This document shows positions 53,512 to 63,200 of a stretch of DNA of 64,000 nucleotides, piece by piece. The stretch is from Pristionchus mayeri (Eukaryota; Nematoda; Chromadorea; Rhabditida; Neodiplogasteridae), in the NCBI GenBank assembly GCA_036245805.1, contig BTRK01000004.1, forward strand, positions 27,017,541 through 27,081,540, given 5' to 3'. Under the pieces are notes generated by a model that searched no databases, had not been told where the DNA came from, and worked only from the letters and a program-made list of their open reading frames with translations. The translations under genes and the position numbers were made by a program. The stretch's first letter is position 1. Each line of letters starts with the position of its first letter.

Positions 53512-56500
53512 ATGATTCCTCTCTATCCCTTTCTATTACTATTCCTTCTCCTAGATTTTGTAAACTGCTCTGAATTCGAGGTCATTTTGCCATTCTTCAC
53601 CTCTCCTTTCTTCCTCCTCTTCTCCTCTTCCTTCAGGAGAACTTGGGGGAGAAGAGCGAAGGAAGGAGGAGAAGAAAGACGAAAAGGAGAAAAGTGTGGT
53701 CACAAATAGCATTATCATACGGAGGAAATGAAGTTGAATGTGAGGAGAAGAGGAGTTGAGAGAGAAGAAATGAGAAGAGAAGGGGAACTTCCCTTGAGAG
53801 ATGGGATGGGTCATAGGTGGAGGAGATTCAGGAGTTGCTGTATCCTCGGTGTCTCTACGAGGGGAGGGAACAACCTCGATGTGAGAGTGTGCAGGAGGAA
53901 TGCAACAGAGAGAACAAGTGCAAGTGAGTCAAGAATGGGATGGAGGAGTGGGGGATAGGAGTGCCCTCCCGATGGATTCCCTCCAGACAACTCGTGTCTT
54001 CGATGACATCCCACTGTCCCGTAGTGAGGGGAGGATGTGATGGGGGAACTAGATGCACTCAACTACTCCTCAAGGCCAGAGGGACCATCATCGACACTCA
54101 ATGCTCCTGCCAACCAACAGTTAGTGTCCTCTCCACTCTCGTGTCCGATCTCTGATCTCTGCAGGATAAGCACTGTCTCGTACTCCAGTCCACGATGATT
54201 CCCAATCATCCTTGTCTCGGTGAGTGAACTACCGTACTCTTTCCCTACCATACTCTTCCCTATCGTTCAGCGGAATCCCGACGGGAATTCTACCGAGTGG
54301 AGTCACAAGAATCATCGATTTCTCTAACAACTCACAAGGTTCGAGAGAGATCCGTCTCATTGTTTATGACTAACTTCTTCGTGAAACGTGGTAGTGAGGA
54401 GGGAGGGAGGGAGGGAGGAGGGGGGGGGGGCTTTCTGTGACCCTCCTTTACTCATTTCGTTGGTCCCTCTTCAATTCTTCATATTTTCTCCCCTTCCCAG
54501 AGGAGAGAAGGAGAGATTACTGGAAAAAGAAAGATGGAGAAAAGAGGAAGAGCTTATTCATTTCAGAACGACTACTCAATCGATGGAACGAAGAGACCGT
54601 AAGTATCTACGGAAGACTCGATTACCTCCTAACCTCCCCCCTCTCTCTCCCCATGCCCTCAGTGGTAGAGAGAATGAAGAAAAAGGACAGTGTTTCATCC
54701 TTGAATGAACCTAATATCGGGGCGAAGTTTAGAGAGGGAGGGAGGAAGGGAAGGAGTGGGGGGAGGGAGGAGAGTGGGCGGTGCTTGAGGTGGAAAGTAC
54801 AAATTTTGAGAAGCGTCGTCGTCCCTCATACTCGTCTCACGACTACGGTTGAACCTCAGTTGGAGGAAGTGGAAAGCGCACCCTGGATCACCAGCACCAT
54901 TACCGTACCCACGACCACGACGGTTTACACGACGCATGCGCCCCCTCCCGCCGGTGTGGTGTAGTACCCTCCTCCTACTGATTACGGTAGTCGACTATTC
55001 TGTGGGAGACGTCGTCCATTCAGAAGGATGTTCACTGAAGGATTCGAAGGGAAGGAGTCTATTCTTCCATGTCGGATCTATTGTGAGGAGGAATCTAGAC
55101 TGGTCAGGAAGGTCAGTTAGTCATTCAACTTCTCATTCAAATCACTCAATCAATCACAAGCAGTAGTATTTCAATTTCATTCACTTACTATAGTAATAGG
55201 TGGTGTTGAATCTTTGGAATATGTAGATTTGGTGCACGCCTTCTTTCTGAATGGTCAAATAGAAAGTGACGTTAAAAGGATGTCTGGACAGGACCTTGAA
55301 TGGTCGTCCCTCTCCCCGTTCCTCCTCCCAATCTTCATTCTCCTTCTCTTCCATCCATTCCAGTCATCATTTCCTCATTCGCTCCTCATTCTCTATAGAA
55401 ACTCGTCCTCATTGTTTCACTCCTGCATACATTGTTCCCCTCCCCCCCTCTCTCTCTCCCTTCCCTTTCCTCTCCTCGACCAAGTCCATTTGGGTACCAA
55501 CTCAATCGAGAAGGAAATAGGATGACTACTCGTGGAATGAGTAGTTTCAGAGCAGATCAGTCCATCCCTCCCCCTCCCCCTCCCCCTCCCTCTCTCCCTC
55601 TGCAGATGCTCCTCGTGGTGCGAGTGTACCTCGGAGGAAGTGCTCTCGTGTCACGGTCTTCCCTGTTCGGGAGATCTCAACTGCACCTCTTACTCCCCTC
55701 AATTCACCCATCGTGAGTCTTCTTTGAGTACATCAACCTTCCTTTCTCTTCTTCCTCTTCTTCCATCTTCCTTCTCGAACTACAAATACTCTCACTGCAT
55801 CTCCTATTTCGGATATTCCCTTCACCTTCTCTCTCTCTTCTTCTCCTTCCGCACGAGTAGACGACCAAAGATGCTCACCCTCCCATCGATTATCCACCCC
55901 CCTTTCAGAATACGGAGAACGATTGTATCTCAAGGATCGAGGGCCCTGTATGTGTGAGAATGGAGACTACACCTGTGCAGTCCCTCCTCCTCCAGAGAAG
56001 AAACTCGATCCTGGTACATCCCATTCTTATATCTTTCCATCTCCGTCTCATCGCATTCAATCAACATTTCCCAATTGTGTTTTCTCATCAGGGATCTATC
56101 TCTTCCTTGGATATTCTCAATCGGAGATCGATATGCTGGAGAGAGAAATTCCCGCTGATGTCTATCAAAGGGCAGGATTCCTCTCGAATAAGAGAGCGAC
56201 GGACATTGCCAGTCAACTGCAGATCGTACTCGAGAGTCTCCTTCCACCCGTATGTCTCCCCCTCTTCCCCCTCCTTCCTTCCTCATCCATCTGAATCTCC
56301 TTGAGGAACTTCAATGTCGTCTCTCAGTGATTGATGGCGTGGACTCTCCTGGCAACGTTCTTCTTCGAGTAGAATGGTGAGATCCACCGAGGAGAACTCT
56401 ATCTTCTTCATCGATTCATCTCCTTGCAGGCATGGAATAGAGAAGAGACGGAATCAGACGAAGGTCGAATGGCAGACGGGAATGCCTGAGAAGGTGAGAA

Positions 56501-56873
56501 GTAATGTATGAGGGGAGGAAGACGGGATCTCATTCATCCACAGAATTAGTAACATTCGTGTTTATCGTACATGTTAGCGAAATCAGAAATGTTAGCGAAA
56601 TTAGTTCGATTTGAAAGATAGAAAGAAGATTCAGTCTTGTGGATAATGTGGATGGGGGAATATTGAATTGTACCCTTGTAGGCATGTGCAAAGTACATCC
56701 GTTCCCTGGAGGATCTATTCGATCTCGATGATTCCCCCCGATTCCAACTTGTTCTCTCCACAGTGAAACAGATGAAAGTGCACGACTTACTGGATTCCAT
56801 CCCAGACTCCGCCCCTTTCCATCAATCAATATCTCTATTTGCTCTGATCGTTCTACTACGGTTCCTATTCTAG
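53512..56873 (+). CDS. GDNF-family-receptor-like GPI-anchored protein
   Basis: GFRalpha-type receptors bind TGF-beta-like ligands outside the cell and signal through partners. Signal peptide MIPLYPFLLLFLLLDFV from 53512. Cysteine domains: RCLYEGREQPRCESVQEECN, SHCPVVRGGCDGGTRCTQLL, TQCSCQPTDKHCLVLQSTM; then a linker with a Thr-rich stretch (STITVPTTTTVYTTH); EGCSLKDSKGRSLFFHVGS; CSSWCECTSEEVLSCHGLPC, GDLNCTSYSPQF; PCMCENGDYTCAVPPPP; GIYLFLGYSQSEIDMLERE; ELQCRLSVIDGVDSPGNVLL; ACAKYIRSLEDLFDLDDSP. The C-terminus SISLFALIVLLRFLF (stop 56871-56873) is a GPI-type hydrophobic tail. A 38-bp intron at about 54951 avoids a TAG. Two acceptors (about 54816 and 56307) appear to be GAG. Exons between 55240 and 55600 are the least certain. 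Confidence 0.75.
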
Positions 56874-57084
56874 TTGCCAATATTGTTATATGGAAAATAG
56901 AAAGTGAAGGATATGGGTTCATTTGTTTTCTCTAGTCTTCCCTAGGATCATATTGTTCATTCCCGATTTGTGTTCCATTTGTCTTTCTTATACGGGTTTC
57001 CACGATCGATTAGAAGAGAAAATAAATGATTTAGAGAGTATAAAAGTTGACGATACATCGCTTTCTTTTTCCCTTTCCTCACAC

Positions 57085-58187
57085 TCAACTATACATTTTC
57101 CCATCACTAATTTCAACGATGGAAGATTGACATCCAAATATGTTTATCAAATGCTTTGCTCTCTTTGTCTCAATCACGTACTGAAGAGTGAAATGGAGAG
57201 GGAAGAGAAGGATCGAGTAGAGAGAAGAGAGAGGATCATCCCAGTGCCTGAGATGGACCAGTCAGTAGAGATCAAAGATCACTCCCACCTTCTTCAATTC
57301 CTCTGGTGACATATCAGCACAATGTTCGTATCCCCCGTCATCCTTCTCTTCTTCCTTCAGTATCTTTTTGCTCTTCTGTGATTTTTTCTCCGATTTTGAA
57401 CGTGCACTTGCTTCCTGAAGGGAAATCCATCTTTCAGTGGATCAATACAGTATTCAGTTACAGTACCTTATCATCCTCCTTTTTTTCCTCCTTCTTTTCC
57501 TCCTTCTTATCCTCTTTCTTCTCATCTTTTGGTTTGGACGGTTTCTCTTCTTTCTTCGGTTCATCCTTCTTCACTGAAAATACGCAGTTCGATAATATCC
57601 TCCAAATCCCAACTGACCCTCCTTCTTATCTTCCTTCTTCTCCTCCTTTTTCTCTTCTTTCTTCTCTTCTTTCTCCTTCTCAACAGGGACTGGAGGCATT
57701 GCTGGAGATACGCCCACTCTGGGAAAAAGATGAAAGATTAGAGATCAGAGATCACGAAGTCACTCACTTAGGAGTGTTGCTAGTTGCAGCGGGACTCATC
57801 GGGCAATCTTGCACCTCAAATTACCCGATGCATACGAGATACGGTAAGTGATCGAACTGTCTCTGTTACAGTACTCGATATACCGCACTCCTCACCTTCG
57901 GAGGCTCCTCTTTCTTTTCTTCTTTTCCACTCTCTCCCTTCTTCGATGACGATTCGTCTTTCTGAGATCACAATCGATATACAGTATTCCTTTGACTACA
58001 GTACCTGCTGGGTAGTAGGTGGAAGAGGTGCTCCTCCCTCCGCTGACTCTTTGTTTTGGTCTGCTTTCTTCTTACCGCATACTGTAATCATTTTATTGTA
58101 TCGATTGTCCTATCGTCGATTCTCACATGTGATGAATAGAGTTGTAGCGACTAAAGCCAGCACTGTCACATCCAGAAAGTAGTACAT
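57085..58187 (-). CDS. Membrane-anchored Lys/Glu-rich protein, family unknown
   Basis: Start at 58187, 5 bp after an acceptor TTTCAG. One N-terminal TM/signal-anchor helix (MYYFLDVTVLALVATTLFIT) then a short Cys (CGKKKADQNKESAEG). After that comes a long charged tail: KDESSSKKGESGKEEKKEE, QDCPMSPAATSNTP, VGVSPAMPPVPVEKEKEEKK, VKKDEPKKEEKPSKPKDEKK, EASARSKSEKKSQKSKK, GYEHCADMSPEELKK, YVIETKRAKHLINIFGCQ with IVEISDGKMYS (stop 57085-57087). The middle is low-complexity K/E/D; the ends carry the only ordinary-looking sequence. I recognise no family. Two introns contain the dispersed TGATCTTTGATCTCT-type motif. The exon at about 57819 uses a GAG acceptor. Confidence 0.55.
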
Positions 58188-58563
58188 CTTATCTGAAACA
58201 TATGGAGGAGGGGGGGGGGAAAGGGGGGAGGAAGGGGGGAGAAGGGGAGGAGTGGTACCTGGATAGGAACAGCCAACCGAGAGCTGCCGAGGAACAAGTA
58301 GAAAATGACTGAAGAGATGAGAAGACGAATAAAATAGAAAAGGAAAGTAATGAATGCAAATTAGTTGCAAATCAATAGTGATATAATCAGAAAATTGAAG
58401 ATGTTTTTGTTGCTTTCTATCTATTCGAAAGAGGGGATGGATTGCATTGATTGCTGAGAGTCCATAGTCTTATTTCATTTATTCTGCATTCCTCTTCGAT
58501 CTTCGATGTCTTCATTGAATCACGAGGAGCAGCCCTCTCCTCATTCCCATTCACATTCAACTA
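58188..58563. other. Intergenic gap left of the mariner element
   Basis: A G-rich tract (58207-58245) near the start of the minus-strand gene, then A/T-rich unique sequence up to the TA target of the mariner insertion. No gene supported. Confidence 0.35.
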
Positions 58564-59805
58564 TTGGGGTGTCCGGAAAGTTCGTATAATGCTTCGAAAA
58601 AAAGTCAGTTCGCGATCAAATGCGGTGATTGCGCAATCTGTTTGTCAACAATGTATTGCATCATTCTGACGTTGAGTAGTGAGAGGATTTAATCAGTCTC
58701 CTAGTTGCTACATTGATTCTTGTGATGGACTCCCATCTCTACCTCCGAGCAGTTTTACTTCATTACTACCGTCTTGGCCGATCCGTGAAGGAGGCCCACT
58801 CTGCCCTGGCCCAGTCGGAAGGAGCTGACGCCCCTTCCATTCCCTTCTGCTATAAGTGGTTCTCCCGCTTCAAGAAAGGGGAGTTTGGTCTCGATGATCA
58901 ACCCCGCTCTGGACGCCCTCCCTCCCTCGATCAGCCTCTCGTTCTCCGCACACTGAAGCGCAAGCCCATGGCCAGTGTGCGTGAGTTGAAGAAGGATACT
59001 GGTACTCCCAGATCAACGGTGTCCGATATCCTCCATCGATCTGGGAAGAAGCCGAAACTCCCACAAGTGATTCCCCATGACCTCTCCCTCGAACAGCTGA
59101 AAAATCGTGTTCAAGTCTGTCGGGAATTACTCCATCGTAGATCCAATCTTCGATGGGTCAATTCCATCATCGCTACAGATGAGAAGTGGATCACGTACGA
59201 TAACCCTGTGAGGAGACTGCAATGGGTGGATGCAGATGAGAAGCCCACGCCCGTCCCGAAGAAGGAAGAGCACGGAAAGAAGGAACTCCTCTGCTTCTTC
59301 TTCTCAGTGCTCGGTCCCATCTACTGGGAGATCCTCGCCCCTGGCACCAGCATCAATGCCGACCTCTTCTCTGAACAACTGGAAGATGTCGCGATCAGAG
59401 TCCTTCCCAGACTCCTGAAACAGGGCAAAATTCTTCTTCTGATGGACAATGCTCGCCCACATCGAGCGAAGATGACCCAGAAGAAAATGGACGAGCTGAA
59501 GATCGAGAGGATTCCCCATCCACCGTATTCCCCGGATCTCTCCCCATGCGACTACCACTGCTTCCGCTCTCTCTCTGACTTCTGCAAAGGAAAGAAGTTC
59601 AAGAATCGAGATGAAGTTGTGAGGGCTTTCGTGAACTGGGCGGTCTCGAAGAAACCCGCATTCTGGAAGAGAGGAATCGAGACCCTGCCCAATCGCTGGA
59701 GGGAGGTAGTGAGAAAGAAGGGGGCATACATTGGTCACTGAGAATTGTAAAGCATTGAATAAAAAATAAAAACACAAAATTATACGAACTTTCCGGACAC
59801 CCCAA
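58564..59805 (+). mobile_element. Mariner transposon, apparently complete
   Basis: A 1242-bp element with perfect 27-bp terminal inverted repeats (TTGGGGTGTCCGGAAAGTTC... at 58564-58590; exact inverse at 59779-59805). It is flanked on both sides by TA (58562-58563 and 59806-59807), the mariner target duplication. It encodes one uninterrupted transposase. Identical TIRs, an intact ORF and clean flanks indicate a recent insertion that could still be active. Confidence 0.95.
58725..59741 (+). CDS. Mariner transposase (D,D34D), intact
   Basis: Cuts and pastes the element at TA sites. The first ATG in the frame gives MDSHLYLRAVLLHYYRLGRS and a protein of 338 residues, the usual mariner size. N-terminal paired-type helix-turn-helix region (SVKEAHSALAQSEG; PFCYKWFSRFKKGEFGLDD; a second HTH around TPRSTVSDILHRSGK). 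The catalytic domain shows the three Asp motifs: IIATDEKWITYDN, LLLMDNARPHRAKM and PPYSPDLSPCDYHCF, the last two with the spacing of the D34D family. The linker motif WVNSIIATDEKW (WVPHEL-like region before it is diverged) and the C-terminal KGKKFKNRDEVVRAF are normal. No stops or frameshifts. Confidence 0.95.
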   Translation: MDSHLYLRAVLLHYYRLGRSVKEAHSALAQSEGADAPSIPFCYKWFSRFKKGEFGLDDQPRSGRPPSLDQPLVLRTLKRKPMASVRELKKDTGTPRSTVSDILHRSGKKPKLPQVIPHDLSLEQLKNRVQVCRELLHRRSNLRWVNSIIATDEKWITYDNPVRRLQWVDADEKPTPVPKKEEHGKKELLCFFFSVLGPIYWEILAPGTSINADLFSEQLEDVAIRVLPRLLKQGKILLLMDNARPHRAKMTQKKMDELKIERIPHPPYSPDLSPCDYHCFRSLSDFCKGKKFKNRDEVVRAFVNWAVSKKPAFWKRGIETLPNRWREVVRKKGAYIGH

Positions 59806-60204
59806 TACAAGACATACCAGGGGGGCATTTCTAAACCTAAGCTCACTATCAGCGATCTCGATTTTCTTCACGGCGTTTTGTTGACAGAATGCCATCAACA
59901 ATTGCTTCGAGATCTCTCGTGATAAAGACCCTTTGTGTACTGGGAGCAGCGAAGGCCTTCTGGATCTCAGTAGTAGTGTCAATGATAGAGTGATTGCAAC
60001 GAAAAGAAATGTTGCCTTCGAAACATGAATTCCGCGGATGAAGAAAGGGTGTGTTGACTGTGATAAATGGTCATCTCGATGAGAGAGAAAGGACAGGGAG
60101 GGGGGAGGGGGGGGGGGCTAAGGATGGTGGAACATATTGAAGAACCTTGTCAAGTACATTCCATCCCTCAATGACTTCTCGAGAGTGACTGGATCATTCT
60201 CTCG
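59806..60204. other. Gap between mariner and the PAN/ZP gene; possible minus-strand exon
   Basis: On the minus strand, about 60042 down to 59852, an open stretch reads NSC, FEGNISFRCNHSIIDTTTEI, QKAFAAPSTQRVFITRDL, EAIVDGILSTKRREENRDR, then stop. It looks like a C-terminal coding exon of an unidentified gene whose 3' UTR received the mariner, but no complete model could be built. A G-rich run is at 60096-60117. Confidence 0.3.
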
Positions 60205-63200
60205 ATGGGTCTTCTCTTCACCACTCTCACTATCCTCAGCACTGCCATCGGGATTACGGTAATAGGTAGGTCAATATTGATTGGCATTCTGGATGACTGG
60301 TTGTAGGTGAGGAATTGAATGGAGATGGAGAGTGTCCCGCCAATCTTTCCCCCTCACTTCTTAGATACTCACGAATAAGATCATCCAAGGCGTCCTGGTC
60401 CATCAAGGTATCTCCTCCTCCTTCTCCCCCCTCCCTCCCTCTCTCCTTCCCTTCCAGACAGATCTCCGTCGATGTTCCGATCTCTGCAAGAGGAACGTGG
60501 ATTCATCTGGTCTTCCCTTCCCTTGTTCTGGTTTCAATCTCCATTCTGCCCCCATTCCTCTCTGTGAATTCTTCCCCGTAGAAAGGGAAGATCGACCTCT
60601 CGAATGGTCTACGAGGGAATTCGTCTATTACTACTCTAAGACGTGTCTGAAGTTAGTCTTCCTCCCTTCCCTCTCCCTCCCTTCTCCTCTTCCAGTGTCT
60701 CTCTGGAGTGTCGTCCTTCAGTGTTCTCCTTCGACGTCCTCCCCTCCCTCTCTCTCTCTTCCCCCATTCTCACCTCCCTCCCTTCTCCTTCTGCTAATCA
60801 CTGCATCAACATCTGTCTACAACTCAATTGTCCCTCTGCTCGATTCGATTCGACCACGAGGTGATCTTTGATCTCTCTTCTCCTTCTACTCTCTCTTCCC
60901 TCCAGTGAGTGTCTTCTTCTCAACGAGACTCTTCGAACGGGTTCATTCACTAAGGATACGAATGTAGTCCATCTCGAGAATCATTGTCTTCCCCATCCTC
61001 TCGTTTGTCCTTCTGGAAGGATTATATCCACTCTCCTCAAGAACTCCGATATCGCCCCATTTGGATTCTTCGCGGGTTCGATGCCTAACTCCTTTCTTGT
61101 CTCATCTCTTCGATCCCTTGAGGAGTGATGTCTCTCCGTGACTGCCAACGTGAATGCATTCACTCTCGTCTCTTCCTCTGTCGTTCTTTCCTCTTCTCTT
61201 CTCATTCCTCTGAATGTCATCTCTCACCTGAAACGAGTCAATTGGCAGTTCCCTCTGAGAATCTCCATCTATACGAGATGTGAGTGTCTCTCCCTTCTTC
61301 CTTCCCTCACTCCCTCAGGGTCTGCATTCCTTCCACCGTCTCTTCTCTCGTTGATCAATGCAATCGACCCTACTCATTCGAGAGGATACCCACGATGAGA
61401 AGTGTATCTGATGCAGAGATAACCACCCACACAGGTATCTCCCCCCTACCCCGTCTCTACCCTCTTTCTTCAGGAATCTCCTCCGAGGGATGCATATCCT
61501 CCTGTCTTCTCGAATCCAAATGTCTCTCCTTCAACTACGATGTGAAGGAGAGGAAATGCATCCTTCTCTCCACCAGTAGAGATTCCTCCTCCCCCTCCTA
61601 CTCCTCCTCTTCATCTTCCATCACCACTCTGGGTGAGATCACTCCTCTTTCCTTATCCATTCTCCTCCTTCAGTAACCGATGAGAACAATGACTACTTCG
61701 AACTCTCCTGTTCCCGTCTTTCTCCTCTTCATTCCCTCAGAGATAGACCTCCTCCTCGAGTGTCTCGACCACGGAATGAGTCTCCTTCCTTCGATCCCTC
61801 CAGTAAGTCCCCTTCCCTCCTTCTCCTTCATTCTCTTCATCAGGGGCATTCCTCCTCCTCAAGGGAACTTCCTTCTCTTCTTCTTTCCATCGTCATCATC
61901 ACATCTCTTCTCTCTCCCTTTGTCAATCTCTCTGCAGCCAACGAGAGAACTGTTCCAGCTTTGCCTTCTCCCTCCACAGGTCAATCCCCTCCTCGCCCGG
62001 TCCCATCCTCCCCTCCTCCCCCTCCCTTCATTCTCTCCTTCAGACGTGAATGTCTCCTCTCTTCAATTCCTCTTCGCAAGCAGGCAGATCTCATCCAATT
62101 CACAAATCCTCATCCTCATTTCGATCTCTTCGTCTATCCGAGTCCGACCACTCCCTCATTCCTCCGATTGGGAATGATTGCAGGAAGAGACGACACTATC
62201 CCTTCCTTCCCGACTCTTCTCCCCAAGACCACTCCTTCCACTACCCCCTCCACTACCTTCTCCACCACAACCACCTCCACCTCAACTACCACTCTCCCTC
62301 CCTCTCCAGTTCCTCCTTCTACCTCTCCTTCTCCATTCATTTTTGCTTCAACTCCATCTCTCTTCGATGACGCCATATTCGAGACCCACGAGGATTCAAC
62401 GGAAAATCCAAATCTCGAGGAGTTCACTTCAACTACTTCGATTCCTGAATTGAGGGAGACTGAAAGGACTGAGGAGACAACGATAGAAACAACTGAGATT
62501 CCATCGACGACGACGAGGGAAGAGAAGGGGATGGATGGAAGATCGTGAGTGAGAGGGGGGGGGGAGGGGGAGAAGGATGATTGCAGATCGTGGGAATGGG
62601 AGGGAGGGGACTCTCCCCCCATCAGACTGCCTCGTGAGGAAGGAGTGGGAGTACTCCAGAAGGGATCAGTCCATGTCGATGCAGACTGCCTCACCCATGG
62701 AGTCAACATCACTCTCACTTTCAATTCAACCACTGTCAGCATCTTTTTTAGCCTTGATTGTATGCCATGAATTTCCCCAGTCTCACTCTCCCATCTACAG
62801 CCATACACGGGAGCGATCTACGCGATCGATCGATATTCGGAGTGTGGAGTGTACGGTAGGGAGTCAAGGGAACTCTCCCTCTTCGTCCCTCGACCCAAGC
62901 ACAACACTGTCTGCAATGCAGTCGAGATAGTCAGTCTTCTTTTCTCCGTCTCAATCGATAATCTCCCTCAGGGAGGTCAATTGGCCGTCCTCATTGTCGT
63001 CTCTTCTGATTCCATCGTTCCTCACAGTGTAACTACATCCGAAGACACTTTCTTCCACATCAAGTGTCAATATCCGAGAGAAGGGAGGAAGAAAATGAAG
63101 GGAACTGTCAAGGGGAAAGGGTATGGAGATGAACGAATTTATCTAGTTACTCATCCAATCCAGCTCTTCCTTTCGATCTTCCAGTCTCAATCAAGTGAAG

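Noticed and set aside
62134..62808. A 224-codon minus-strand ORF
   Set aside because: It is the antisense shadow of the Ser/Thr/Pro-rich linker of the PAN/ZP gene.
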